From contig NZ_CP092074.1 in NCBI RefSeq assembly GCF_024138715.1, positions 3,720,001 to 3,784,000 of the forward strand: a DNA stretch of 64,000 nucleotides. The letters are read 5' to 3'. Below the pieces are notes generated by a model. That model had not been told where the DNA came from and did not search any database. It saw nothing but the letters and a program-made list of their open reading frames with translations. Of this stretch, positions 50,326 to 59,757 are shown one piece after another. Numbering within the stretch: the first letter of the stretch is position 1; the number at the start of each line of letters is the position of its first letter. Origin of the DNA: Emticicia sp. 21SJ11W-3. GTDB lineage: Bacteria; Bacteroidota; Bacteroidia; Cytophagales; Spirosomataceae. Made by a program: the position numbers and the translations under genes.

Positions 50326-51537
50326 ATGAAGAAATTACCCGTTACTGTTTTATCTGGCTTTTTAGGCGCCGGTAAAACTACCCTGCTTAACCATATATTG
50401 CACAATAAAGAAGGGCTAAAAGTAGCCGTTATTGTGAACGACATGAGCGAAGTAAACATTGATGCACAACTGGTTGAAAAAGAAAACACGTTGTCGCGCA
50501 CTGAAGAAAGACTGGTGGAGATGTCGAACGGATGTATCTGTTGTACCCTGCGTGAAGATTTAATGATAGAAGTTGAAAAACTGGCCAAAGAAAAACGTTT
50601 TGATTACCTGCTCATAGAATCGACGGGTATTTCAGAGCCGGTTCCGGTAGCGCAGACCTTCAGTTTTGTTGACGAACAGAACGGCATTAATTTGTCTGAC
50701 TGGGCTTATATTGATTGCATGGTAACAGTAGTTGATGCCTTCAATTTTGGTAAAGATTTCGGGTCGGCCGATACCGTAACCACCAGGAATATGAATGAAA
50801 ATGAACCTGACCACCGAACCATTGTTAACCTGTTGACAGACCAGATAGAATTTGCGGATGTAATTATTCTGAACAAGACAGACCTCATTACGCCTTATCA
50901 GCTGGGCGAGCTAAAAGCAGTTATACATTCGCTCAATCCGGGGGCAAAAATCATTCAATCGGCGTTTAGCAAAGTAAATCCCGGCGAAATCATCAATACC
51001 GGTTTGTTTGATTATGACAAAGCGGAGGCATCTGCCGGATGGATTCAGGAGCTTGAAAACCGGAAAAACGGCAAGGACCACGTGCCCGAAACTGAAGAGT
51101 ACGGTATCAGCAGTTTTGTTTTCAGAGATAAGCGCCCATTTCACCCTGAACGATTCTGGAACTACCTTTCAGACAACTGGCACGCGGGTATTATCCGTTC
51201 GAAGGGTTTATTCTGGATTGCATCACGCCCCGACGAAGCTCTTAACTGGAGCCAGGCCGGTGGCTCGCTCCGTGCCGAAGGCGCGGGGGTTTGGTGGGCA
51301 AGTATGCCCTTTAAACAGCGGATACGCTATGCCTCTTTTGTACATAACCAGTCTGTAATTGAAAGCCGCTGGGATAAGCGTTTCGGCGACAGACAAAACG
51401 AACTGGTTTTTATAGGGCAGGATTTGAACAGAGGCCTGATTGAGGCCGAGCTGGAATTTTGCCTTTGCACTGAAGAAGAAATACAGCAGATGGAAAAGGG
51501 TAGCAGATTCAAAGACCCATTTCCGTTATTTAACTAA
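50326..51537 (+). CDS. COG0523 GTPase, zinc metallochaperone type (ZigA/ZNG1-like)
   Basis: A 403-residue CobW/COG0523 G3E GTPase. Walker A is [13 protein letters not shown] (about 11-23). The metal-binding motif is CICC (Cys70, Cys72, Cys73) in [13 protein letters not shown]; the guanine motif NKTD follows Glu-Ser-Thr-Gly ([11 protein letters not shown]). The C-terminal CobW_C domain is long (about 240-403), as in ZigA-type proteins rather than CobW. These enzymes load zinc onto client enzymes under zinc limitation and are usually repressed by Zur. The ATG at 50326 follows the promoter by 27 bases; a TTG at 50296 lies inside the promoter. Confidence 0.92.
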   Translation: MKKLPVTVLSGFLGAGKTTLLNHILHNKEGLKVAVIVNDMSEVNIDAQLVEKENTLSRTEERLVEMSNGCICCTLREDLMIEVEKLAKEKRFDYLLIESTGISEPVPVAQTFSFVDEQNGINLSDWAYIDCMVTVVDAFNFGKDFGSADTVTTRNMNENEPDHRTIVNLLTDQIEFADVIILNKTDLITPYQLGELKAVIHSLNPGAKIIQSAFSKVNPGEIINTGLFDYDKAEASAGWIQELENRKNGKDHVPETEEYGISSFVFRDKRPFHPERFWNYLSDNWHAGIIRSKGLFWIASRPDEALNWSQAGGSLRAEGAGVWWASMPFKQRIRYASFVHNQSVIESRWDKRFGDRQNELVFIGQDLNRGLIEAELEFCLCTEEEIQQMEKGSRFKDPFPLFN

Positions 51538-51555
51538 TACTGAATTAATTGATGC

Positions 51556-51590
51556 AACAGCCCGGGCCTATGGTTCGGGTTGTTTTTTTT
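51556..51590 (+). terminator. Intrinsic terminator after the GTPase gene
   Basis: AACAGCCCG (51556-51564) pairs with CGGGTTGTT (51576-51584, one wobble) around an 11-base loop and is followed by a T-run. Confidence 0.85.
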
Positions 51591-51759
51591 GCCTTTACTG
51601 CTTGGTAGTTGCCAATCTAGGCCGTTTATTGTTCATTCAATTGGCAAAATAAAAAAATTTGCTGGTGGCTACTCAACTTCTATTCATTTTGTGTAATATT
51701 GCCTATACATTTTGTGTAGCAACAAAGTAACGGCATAAACAGGCCTTTTTTAAAAAAAC

Positions 51760-52605
51760 ATGAAACCCATTCAGTTTGAATTGTTTGAACCTGCAGATAC
51801 AAAAGAAAAGCGCAGCAAACTGGGCCATGCGCACATTGCTTATCAGCAGGCATCGTCAATACTTACCGAAGGCAAAGGCGCTTTAAAGAGCTTCGACTAC
51901 ACCCTTAACCCCTACTCGGGCTGCTCTTTTGCCTGCAGCTACTGCTATGCCGCATTCTTTACGCGGTCGGAGGAAGAACAAAATAACTGGGGATATTGGG
52001 TTAGAGTAAAAGAAAATGCGTTGCAGTTACTTATGAAACACAGAAAAGCGCCCATGATAAACAAATCAATTTACATGAGCAGCGCAACAGACCCCTACCA
52101 ACCGCTTGAAAGAGAACTGGAGCTTACCCGAAGCCTGGTGCAGGAGCTTGTAAAGTATCATAAAGTGCGGTTGGTGGTGCAAACCCGCAGCCCCCTGGTA
52201 ACGCGCGATATAGACCTTTTTAAGCAATTTGAGTCAATTCAGGTGAATATGAGCATTACAACCGACAGCGAAGAGGTCCGCAAGACCTTTGAGCCGGTGT
52301 GTTCGTCAATCAATGCTCGTTTAAAAGCTATCAAAGAGGTGCAAGAGGCAGGCATCAATACCTGTATTTCGTTATCGCCCCTGCTTCCAGTTGAAAACGC
52401 AACAACATTTGCGCAAAGGTTACTTGAAACCGGCGCAAAGAAATACTATATCCAGGGGTTTCATTTCAGCAAAACCAAATTTGTATCAGGCACAAGAGAA
52501 GAAGCGCTTAAACTGATACAGAAAACTGATTGGAACGACCGCAAATTCAACGAGACACTAGAAACGTTAAGAGCGCACCTGCCCAATCTTAAACAACTGG
52601 TATAA
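51760..52605 (+). CDS. Radical SAM protein, SplB-like family
   Basis: A 281-residue radical SAM protein. The cluster motif is in NPYSGCSFACSYCYAAFF (CxxxCxxC). Downstream are SSATDPYQPLERELELTRS and SPLVTRDIDLF with SITTDSEEVRKTFEPVCSS, all typical of the Rv2578c/SplB-like group. True spore photoproduct lyase has a conserved Cys for hydrogen return in another place, so this is not assigned as SplB. Function in this family is largely unknown. Monocistronic. The upstream region contains two copies of ATTTTGTGTA (near 51688 and 51717). Confidence 0.9.
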   Translation: MKPIQFELFEPADTKEKRSKLGHAHIAYQQASSILTEGKGALKSFDYTLNPYSGCSFACSYCYAAFFTRSEEEQNNWGYWVRVKENALQLLMKHRKAPMINKSIYMSSATDPYQPLERELELTRSLVQELVKYHKVRLVVQTRSPLVTRDIDLFKQFESIQVNMSITTDSEEVRKTFEPVCSSINARLKAIKEVQEAGINTCISLSPLLPVENATTFAQRLLETGAKKYYIQGFHFSKTKFVSGTREEALKLIQKTDWNDRKFNETLETLRAHLPNLKQLV

Positions 52606-52876
52606 ACAGTAGAACCCATACTTTTTTCATAACAGCAAACGAAGGAGGTTTATTTTTTATACGATACGCAATCAGGCAAAAATAATGCATTACAACAAAT
52701 AAAAGTAAAAACACCCGTAGTGCATTTTGAATCGGAGAATCTAAGCTGCCAATATATATTCTAAAGGGTTTGATTGAACCATTCAGTTCAACATCTTCAA
52801 GTCATTTGATGCAGCAATGAATCTGCACTTGTTTGGGATTGCTTTTAGATTGATTCTGCGCTTTTTGAAAGATTGG

Positions 52877-53038
52877 GTATCTCGTAGGGATATTATATCG
52901 GTAGAAAATATGGCTGATACACGTCTAAAGTCCCATCGGGACGATATATTAAGTACTCAACAATAAATATATTATCCCTGACGGGATACGCAGCAATAAG
53001 TCAAATCTACGTCTACTGATATACCATCCCTACGGGAT
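52877..53038. repeat. Interspersed palindromic element, copy B
   Basis: In the 693-base gene-free region 52606-53298. It follows the same order as copy A: GTATCTCGTAGGGAT, ATATCGGTAGAA, the hairpin GTCCCATCGGGAC (52930-52942), ATATATT, ATCCCTGACGGGATAC (about 52974), AAATCT, TCTACTGATAT, ATCCCTACGGGAT. Homology with copy A extends across about 160 bases. The remainder of the gap is AT-rich and shows no gene. Confidence 0.75.
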
Positions 53039-53232
53039 TCCGTTTGAATGGAAGGTTAACTGATTAAATTCAACAATCTTTGATTAGTGCTAATTTGAGG
53101 TCTATTAGTGTATTCATCTTAAATTCACCACGAATTAAAAACTTAAGATATTATTTTTTTAATCGGCCAAAGGTCTGCTTTTATTCAGTATTACCGCTTT
53201 ACTTTTCAGTTTTTAATAATCCTTATTATTTC

Positions 53233-53240
53233 TACTTTTG
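53233..53240 (+). promoter_or_regulatory. -7 element (TACTTTTG) for the UroD-like/adenylation operon
   Basis: TACTTTTG matches TAnnTTTG about 59 bases before the ATG at 53299. Confidence 0.5.
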
Positions 53241-53298
53241 CAATTAGCCACTTATATAAACTATTGAGTCCTCTTTAACCTATTCCGAGCCAAATATC

Positions 53299-54228
53299 AT
53301 GCAAAGTCTTGTTTCGTTTTGGAAGCATCATCCGGTTGCCGACCAGAAGGCCGAAACTCTGGCGCAAAGCACGCTTGAGTTTCAACAAAAATTTAATTCC
53401 GATTTTATAAAAATTACCCCGGCCGGTAGCTGGCAGGCTGTATGCCACGGTGTAGAAGACATCTGGAATGGCGACTACCTGGGTAGACGCATTATTACCA
53501 AAACCATAATTAACAACCCTCAGGACTGGCTCCGGCTTCCTGATTTCACCCAAACAAAACCCCAGTTGCTGCAAGAAATAGCAGGCGCCTGCCGCCAGGT
53601 TTACAATAAAACCACCAATGGCACACCAGTTGTTTCTACGGTTTTCTGTCCAGTTTCGCAGGCAGTTCAAATGGCCGGGCTGCCTGTCTTTCTGCAGCAT
53701 GTAGCAACAAACCCGGATGAGGTTCAGGCAGGTCTGGAAAGAATTACCCAAAACACCCTCTATGTAATTAATGAACTGATTGCGGCGGGTTCTAAAGGAA
53801 TTTATTTTGTTACCCAGCACATGCGCAATGGCGCTTTGCCGCCAGAAACCTATAAACTATTCGGTGAGCCGTACGATACCCAATGCCTCAATGCCTGTAA
53901 AGACCTTCAGTTCAGTTTTTTTCATATTCATGGCGAAGATGTTTACTTTTCACTGAGCAATATACCTGCCAATTGTTACATTCATTACGAATACAGTACC
54001 CAGACCCACATTGATGAAACATGGAAGCAACCATTAGCAAACCGCTTACTATGTGGGCTGCCTGCATCAGAAATGGCACTATGCCAAACAGAAAGCGAAA
54101 TGCTGCAACTCATTAATGAAAAAAGTACTGGCGATATAGTTACCTGCGGCTGCGTATTGCCGCTTGATTTCGCCGATGAAAGCATCCGGCAATGGATGGC
54201 CGTTGCCAAAACAATAAAAAGTTTATGA
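53299..54228 (+). CDS. Uroporphyrinogen decarboxylase (UroD/MtaA) family protein
   Basis: A 309-residue UroD-superfamily TIM-barrel protein. It has the N-terminal WKHHPVADQKAETLA, DFIKITPAGSWQAVCHGVEDIW, FCPVSQAVQMAG, FVTQHMRNG, FHIHGEDVYF and a C-terminal GDIVTCGCVLPLDF. True UroD (about 350 residues) has a different substrate-binding Arg/Asp N terminus, which I do not see, so this is one of the family members acting on other substrates, such as methyl transfer from corrinoid or activation of thiols. It overlaps the next gene by 4 bases (ATGA), so the pair is translationally coupled with an adenylation-carrier-thioesterase protein. Confidence 0.82.
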   Translation: MQSLVSFWKHHPVADQKAETLAQSTLEFQQKFNSDFIKITPAGSWQAVCHGVEDIWNGDYLGRRIITKTIINNPQDWLRLPDFTQTKPQLLQEIAGACRQVYNKTTNGTPVVSTVFCPVSQAVQMAGLPVFLQHVATNPDEVQAGLERITQNTLYVINELIAAGSKGIYFVTQHMRNGALPPETYKLFGEPYDTQCLNACKDLQFSFFHIHGEDVYFSLSNIPANCYIHYEYSTQTHIDETWKQPLANRLLCGLPASEMALCQTESEMLQLINEKSTGDIVTCGCVLPLDFADESIRQWMAVAKTIKSL

Positions 54229-56759
54229 GCTTAGATTTCCAGGGCCCGGAAGATGTACAGTTCAGGAAATTTGAACAAACCTGGCTAGACTTACCAGTTT
54301 TCAAAATCTTTGAAGAAGTTGTAAGAAGGAATCCTGATAAAATTGCTCTTCAATCAGATGCTGCTCAGTTAAGCTATCAGGCAACCTTCCAGCTGGCTTG
54401 TACGCTTGCAGGGGTTATCAACGCCCAAAGCACCCAAAAAGAGCCCATTGGCATCGCCTTGCCTAATGATATGTTTTTTCCGGTGGCCATGCTGGCCGCA
54501 CTGGCATCCGGCTGTGGGTATGTACCACTGGATATAGACCTGCCTGAAGCCCGCAACCGTCTGATTATAGAACAATCAGGGGTAAAATCTGTCATTACTT
54601 TAGCTGAACTGGCAGATTCTTATCGGGCATTCCATCCAATCTGTATTGATGCGCTTACCTCAAATACCGAAGAAACGTTTGTATGCTCGGCCCATGCAGA
54701 AGACCTGGCATATATTATTTACACTTCCGGTTCTACAGGTGTACCCAAAGGGGTGTATCAGAACCAGCGAAATCTGCTGCATGATGTAATGCAATATACC
54801 AACTCTGTGCATCTGAACGAAAACGACCGCCTGACGCTGCTGTATTCGCCAAGTGTAAACGGAGCCATCAGAGACATTTACGGCGCTTTACTGAACGGTG
54901 CCACCCTGATTATCAAAAACCTGAAAAAAGGTGGCTTGTATGATTTGAGCCAATTCATCCGTCAGGAAGGCATCACGGTTTACCACTCCATCCCCAATAT
55001 TTTCAGAACTTTTCTAAAACTGAATCCGGCAAAAACAGACCTCTCAAAGGTGAGGCTGATTTATCTGGCAGGAGACCGTATTTATAATGCCGATGTAGCA
55101 TTGTACAAATCATTTTTTGGTGCTGACTGCCTGCTTTACGTAGGCATTGGCGCTACCGAAATTGCTACCATTTACAGGCAGTGGTTTATTAATCATAAGA
55201 CTGTTATCAATCAGGAACTTATACCACTTGGGTATTCTGTTGAGGACAGAAAAATGCTGTTGGTTGGCGAAGACAATACGCCCGTACCAGATGGAGAACC
55301 CGGAGAAATAACCGTTAGCAGCCCTTACATTTCGTTGGGATACTGGAAAAATGCTGATCAAACCAGAACATCATTCAGCACAGACCCCACCCATCCGGAA
55401 ATAAGAACTTACAGAACCGGAGACCTGGGAAGAATTAATCAGGACGGATTGCTTGAATTTATTGGTCGCAAGGATAATCAGGTTAAAATAAACGGATACC
55501 GAGTTGAATTGAGCGAAATTGAAGGGGCATTAATGAAACACCCCGCCATTGACCGATGCGGAGTGATAGTACACACACAAAGCCAGCATAATGCGCTGTT
55601 TGCTTTTTTTATCAGCAAAACTGTTCTCGCCGAACCGATACTGAAAGAATGGCTGGCAGAGCAATTACCCGCATATATGATTCCTCAAAGGTGTATTCAG
55701 GTTAATGATATACCCACTTTGCATAATTTTAAAAACGACAGCAAAGCGCTGAAAGCATTGGCCGAAAAATATGCAACACAACCTAGTGAAACGGATGCCT
55801 CCAGTACCGATGAAGATTTTCTATACCAAACGCTTAAACAAACCTGGTGTAAGTTTCTGGACAAAAAATCGTTCGATAACGATGTTTCGTGGAAGAATGC
55901 AGGTGGTGATTCGGTAAATGCCGTTAACTTTCTGGTGCAACTTGAATCTGATTTGTGTACCACCCTACCCACCGACTGGATTCACGGGGCTATGACACCC
56001 CGCGAGATTTATGGTATTTTAAAGGCGATGGATATTCAGATAAAAGACAAATCTGGTTATAGTATTTATGTTTTTCCGGCGGTTATCGGAATAACGGAAA
56101 GCACAAGGGTATTTCTCAATAATTTGTCTGAACACGTAAGCATCAATATCATAAGCTATCCTGATTTTTCATTGTTAGCTGCCAGAAACCGCAACTGGGA
56201 CTACGCCATTAAGAAAATATTTGAGCAGATGCCTGACTACAACCAACCTAACGTGGGGTATCTGGGTATTTGTACGGGGGGCTTGATAATGAATAAAATC
56301 ATTACCGCCCGTCATCTGCGAAACTATCTTTACCTGGGAATCGTGGAAGGCTTGCCAAAAATGAATACGGTGTTCCCTAAAGACAGTTTCTTTAAAAGAA
56401 CAAAAGATTATCTGGAAAGGGGCGATTTTATTCAGTATGGTTTAAGAATGGTGTATGTTCGCTCAGCACTGGCAAGAAAACTGGTTTATGGGCTGGAAGA
56501 GCGCCTGAATATCAAAATCTTTATTCCATCGCTTTTATGGTACCATTATTACCAACTGGAGGCAAGCCCGATAGATGCTCCTTTATGGTATTATGGCTGT
56601 GATGGCTCTTACTACGACCCGAGTGGCTCGCCCTGGAAACCCTATTTTAGCGAAATACATACCATCAGCCTGAATGGCGGGCATTTAGATATGCTGGATG
56701 AACATAATGCCCCCGTTGTTATCAAACATCTGGTAGAAACCGTTTTAAAACCAACCTAA
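54225..56759 (+). CDS. NRPS-like A-T-TE monomodular enzyme
   Basis: An 844-residue protein. The AMP-binding (A) domain spans about 20-500: IIYTSGSTGVPKG (core A3), the substrate-pocket region with Asn212 where amino-acid-activating domains keep Asp, IYLAGDRIYN, YRTGDLGRIN (A7), and GRKDNQVKINGYRVELSEIEG (A8). The carrier domain has GGDSVNAV, with Ser563 ready for phosphopantetheine. A thioesterase-like alpha/beta-hydrolase follows (about 625-844): the nucleophile elbow is GICTGG with Cys683 instead of Ser, and the likely catalytic His820 lies in LNGGHLDML. No condensation domain. The ATG overlaps the UroD-like stop. The product is unknown. Confidence 0.88.
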   Translation: MSLDFQGPEDVQFRKFEQTWLDLPVFKIFEEVVRRNPDKIALQSDAAQLSYQATFQLACTLAGVINAQSTQKEPIGIALPNDMFFPVAMLAALASGCGYVPLDIDLPEARNRLIIEQSGVKSVITLAELADSYRAFHPICIDALTSNTEETFVCSAHAEDLAYIIYTSGSTGVPKGVYQNQRNLLHDVMQYTNSVHLNENDRLTLLYSPSVNGAIRDIYGALLNGATLIIKNLKKGGLYDLSQFIRQEGITVYHSIPNIFRTFLKLNPAKTDLSKVRLIYLAGDRIYNADVALYKSFFGADCLLYVGIGATEIATIYRQWFINHKTVINQELIPLGYSVEDRKMLLVGEDNTPVPDGEPGEITVSSPYISLGYWKNADQTRTSFSTDPTHPEIRTYRTGDLGRINQDGLLEFIGRKDNQVKINGYRVELSEIEGALMKHPAIDRCGVIVHTQSQHNALFAFFISKTVLAEPILKEWLAEQLPAYMIPQRCIQVNDIPTLHNFKNDSKALKALAEKYATQPSETDASSTDEDFLYQTLKQTWCKFLDKKSFDNDVSWKNAGGDSVNAVNFLVQLESDLCTTLPTDWIHGAMTPREIYGILKAMDIQIKDKSGYSIYVFPAVIGITESTRVFLNNLSEHVSINIISYPDFSLLAARNRNWDYAIKKIFEQMPDYNQPNVGYLGICTGGLIMNKIITARHLRNYLYLGIVEGLPKMNTVFPKDSFFKRTKDYLERGDFIQYGLRMVYVRSALARKLVYGLEERLNIKIFIPSLLWYHYYQLEASPIDAPLWYYGCDGSYYDPSGSPWKPYFSEIHTISLNGGHLDMLDEHNAPVVIKHLVETVLKPT

Positions 56760-56801
56760 AAATTGAGTAAGTGCATTGAGGCCCCCTTTTTACCCGCCCG
56801 A

Positions 56802-57317
56802 CTACAAGGTTTCGTAACGTTCTTTTATAATATTCAGATGCCAGCGCTGGTGCCCAACCATAATAAACCCAATGCCCAGCACAGAGTATGTACCTCTGAA
56901 TGATAACCCAGAACGGAGCAGCATCTCGTCGGTAAATGATTTGAAAAGCATAATAGAAGTTTCTCTCACCAACTTAAACTCGGTTAGCAGGTCATCAAAG
57001 CTGCGCTCATTGGCTATCGTATTTCTTGCATATTCTTCTTCGTCAAAAGACGGCATCCGGGCGGTTTCTCCACGTGCAAAGCATAAGGCACGGCAGGCAA
57101 AAATCCTTTCAGTGTCTATCATGTGTTGCAGAATATCTCTGATAGTCCATTTGCCGGGCGCATACACCTTGTCGCCAATGCTTTTCCATAAGTCTATGGG
57201 AAGATTATCGAATTCATCCCGGCTTGTCTCCAGGGCTTCGTTCAATTCCACATCATCGGCCAGATGAATGTATCTGTCAAAAAACTCGGGCATTGGGTAA
57301 ATTTCAGCTTTTGTCAT
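56802..57317 (-). CDS. DinB-like family protein
   Basis: A 171-residue DinB_2-type four-helix protein. The candidate metal-ligand His residues are in RDILQHMIDTERIFACR and VGHQRWHLNIIKERY, and SIGDKVYAPGKWTIRDIL is the typical motif before the first His. DinB-fold proteins include bacillithiol transferases; this member is only assigned by fold. Single gene converging with the adenylation operon and separated by 42 bases from it. The 690 bases beyond its start contain repeat region C. Confidence 0.88.
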   Translation of the reverse strand: MTKAEIYPMPEFFDRYIHLADDVELNEALETSRDEFDNLPIDLWKSIGDKVYAPGKWTIRDILQHMIDTERIFACRALCFARGETARMPSFDEEEYARNTIANERSFDDLLTEFKLVRETSIMLFKSFTDEMLLRSGLSFRGTYSVLGIGFIMVGHQRWHLNIIKERYETL

Positions 57318-57530
57318 TTTTTGTATGTGATTGATTCCTTTAAAATACTATGATAGCTTTCGGGTATAATCAGAAAAACAATTTTTGTAGCAGCCATAAA
57401 ACCTTCATTTCAGCAGCAAAATTATGCCAAAGAATTGGAATGAAACAGACAAGTAGCTGATATTTTGAGCCAGAAGTAAGTTCAATTATAAAGTAATTTA
57501 GTTTTTAATTATCATTTGAAGAATAATATA

Positions 57531-57981
57531 GCATCCCTACGGGATATTGATTGTTATTTGGATGTACATATTCTACAAATATACCGTCCCTAACAGGAAT
57601 ACAAAATTTGTTCACTTTTCAATGAATATGAAATTTCATCAGTTCCCAAGTCCCAGAGGGACGATATATCAGTAGAAATCTATGTTTGAGCTATTCCAAT
57701 ATCCCAATTACGAGATATCGCATTTATCCACGACATTCTAATGCTATTACAATACCGTCTCTAACAGGAATACAAAATTTGTTCGCTTTTCAATGAATAT
57801 GATATTTCATCAGTTCCCAAGTCCCAGAGGGACAATATATCTGTAGAAATTTCTATTTGAGCCATTCCAATATCCCGTAGGGATAATATATTAAGAATCC
57901 ATGTTTTAAATATATTATCTTTCCGGGATATTGCTTATTATTGAATGAACATTCTCGACAGATATTTCGTCCCTCCGGGAC
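57531..57981. repeat. Interspersed palindromic element, expanded region C with a 171-base tandem unit
   Basis: The region 57318-58006 has no gene. It contains TCCCTACGGGA near 57533, then two direct copies of a 125-base segment (57581-57705 and 57752-57876, roughly 90 per cent identical) at a period of 171 bases. Each carries GTCCCAGAGGGAC and GATATATCAGTAGAAA-like sequence seen in copies A and B. It finishes with ATCCCGTAGGGAT near 57872 and GTCCCTCCGGGAC (57969-57981). Confidence 0.75.
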
Positions 57982-58006
57982 TTGCAAAATGACTATCACC
58001 TAACTC

Positions 58007-58702
58007 CTACTTTATAGACTGATGAATAAGCTCATAAAAACCCTGGCGATAACTATCCGAAATCGGAATAAGGGTGTTTTGTATCCTGATTCGGTCTTTT
58101 TCAATTGAATCTATTTTGTCAATAGCAACCATATAAGACTTATGCACGCGACAGACAATGGCAGGCGGTATGTCCTGTTCAAAATCAGTAAAAGTCTGTA
58201 AGGTCATAATCTTTCTGGTTTTGGTATGAATCTGCCTGTAATCGCCCTTACCTTCAATAAACAGCAGCTCATCGAACATAATTTTTTCAAGCCTGTATTC
58301 AGTTTTAACAAAGATAAACTTTATGGGTTGAGGCGGCTCCTGCTTTGTAAAATATTCCTGCACACGTTCAACGGCCTGCACAAAGCGCTCAAAAGTAAAA
58401 GGTTTCAACAGGTAGTCAGACACTTTCAGATCGAAGCCCTTAATGGCGTATTCATGGTAGGCTGTGGTCAAAATTACACGGCTCTTTAGATTAGCGGTTT
58501 CCAGTAGACGTATCCCCGAAAAATCGCCCAGATTAATATCCAGAAACAAGAGGTCAACCGATTGCGATTTCAGAAAAACCAGTGCATCAAGGGCATTGTC
58601 AAATGTACCCGACAAATGCAAAAATGGCAGTTTTTTCACATAATTTTGCAACCGCTCTGCGGCCAGAGGCTCGTCTTCAACTATTATACAGCTAATCTTC
58701 AT
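58007..58702 (-). CDS. LytTR family response regulator
   Basis: A 231-residue regulator. The receiver has IIVEDEPLAAERLQNYVKK, phospho-acceptor Asp55 in LLFLDINLGDFSGI, and KPFTFERFVQAVE. The C-terminal LytTR DNA-binding domain shows EKIMFDELLFIEGKGDYRQIHT, RVHKSYMVAIDKIDSIEKDRI and LIPISDSYRQGFYELI. It overlaps the kinase gene before it by 11 bases, so both are translated together and form a LytS/LytTR pair located at the end of an ABC exporter operon, which they may regulate. Confidence 0.95.
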   Translation of the reverse strand: MKISCIIVEDEPLAAERLQNYVKKLPFLHLSGTFDNALDALVFLKSQSVDLLFLDINLGDFSGIRLLETANLKSRVILTTAYHEYAIKGFDLKVSDYLLKPFTFERFVQAVERVQEYFTKQEPPQPIKFIFVKTEYRLEKIMFDELLFIEGKGDYRQIHTKTRKIMTLQTFTDFEQDIPPAIVCRVHKSYMVAIDKIDSIEKDRIRIQNTLIPISDSYRQGFYELIHQSIK

Positions 58703-59753
58703 AAATACACAATTCCAATTTTACAGAATAAATATCGGTGGTTTTATTGATTACCAGCGTATGCCTGCCGGGATACAGCAATTCCAGCCTTTTACTGATT
58801 AACTCATTACCCAAGCCCCCGTACTCCTGCTTCAGCCCGGAAACTGAGTACCTGTTTTCGCAATCAAAAATCAGTGCCTGTTCCTTTACCTCAATACTGA
58901 TTCTGATTACATTTTCATTTTTCTTATTGTCGGCATGTTTAAATGCATTCTCAATAAAAGGCAGCAGAATCATCGGTGATATTTCAACCTGGTCTGCCCT
59001 ACCCACAACCCTGAAAATGACATAATTCGGGTTGGCAGTTCTTATCCTCTGCAAGTCAATATACTGCTCAATGTTAATCAGTTCTCTGCTCAGCAAAATC
59101 CTTTCGGTCTTGGTTTCGTAAAGCATAAAGCGCATAATGCCCGACAATTTATTGAGGTATAATGAGGCCTGGCCGGCATTTTTGGTTATGAGTACGTCTA
59201 TATTATTAAGGGTATTGAACAAAAAATGCGGGCTTATCTGAGACTTTATCAGGGCAAGCTCCATCTCAAAGTGCTTGCGTGTCAGTTCTTCTTTCCATTT
59301 CAGTTCGGCATACCACCTGATAAACCCTCTGGTCAGCAGCCCCATTCCGCCATTGAGAATAGCAATTATGGTGATCACGGTTAGTATCGTAACTATGGCC
59401 ACGTAGTTTTCGCTAAAAACCCCGGGTCCTATTTTATAGTTGTGCAAAACAGACATAACCGCAGCACTAAAAAAGCTGATACCAATGGCCGCCAGAATAC
59501 CCGTTACAAAGAGAAGCAGGATATTCCGGCGTATCAGAAATTTATCAAACAACAGGTGATAAAAGACATAAAAACCCAAAATGGCAGGCAATAAGGTAAA
59601 AGATGCCATAAAAACAGTAAAAGAGAAATCGGTAAAAAGTGGTATGGTTTTCATTTTTGCGCCCACCTGCAAGCACAAAATAATGATAAACAACAGGAAA
59701 AGATACAATATCCAATAGCCTGCGTGTAAAGCCATTACCACTATTTTTTTCAT
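58692..59753 (-). CDS. LytS-type sensor histidine kinase
   Basis: A 353-residue membrane kinase of the His_kinase (LytS/YehU) family. About four transmembrane segments lie in the first 150 residues. The H-box is LIKSQISPHFLFNTLNNIDVL, where His follows Ser-Pro; the ATPase part has PMILLPFIENAFKHA, RYSVSGLKQEYGGLGNELIS and KRLELLYPGRHTL. The start at 59753 (MKKIVVMALHAGYW) is 4 bases after the permease stop; a longer reading would overlap the permease. It partners the LytTR regulator next to it. Confidence 0.92.
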   Translation of the reverse strand: MKKIVVMALHAGYWILYLFLLFIIILCLQVGAKMKTIPLFTDFSFTVFMASFTLLPAILGFYVFYHLLFDKFLIRRNILLLFVTGILAAIGISFFSAAVMSVLHNYKIGPGVFSENYVAIVTILTVITIIAILNGGMGLLTRGFIRWYAELKWKEELTRKHFEMELALIKSQISPHFLFNTLNNIDVLITKNAGQASLYLNKLSGIMRFMLYETKTERILLSRELINIEQYIDLQRIRTANPNYVIFRVVGRADQVEISPMILLPFIENAFKHADNKKNENVIRISIEVKEQALIFDCENRYSVSGLKQEYGGLGNELISKRLELLYPGRHTLVINKTTDIYSVKLELCIYED

Positions 59754-59757
59754 TGGC

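Noticed and set aside
51760-52605. Spore photoproduct lyase
   Set aside because: Only superfamily similarity; the host is not a spore former and the diagnostic cysteine arrangement is not seen.
53299-54228. Authentic HemE uroporphyrinogen decarboxylase
   Set aside because: Shorter than HemE, lacks the typical N-terminal substrate-binding block, no other heme genes nearby.
57531-57981. CRISPR array
   Set aside because: The repeats are few, long and imperfect with palindromes and a 171-base period; there are no uniform spacers or cas genes.
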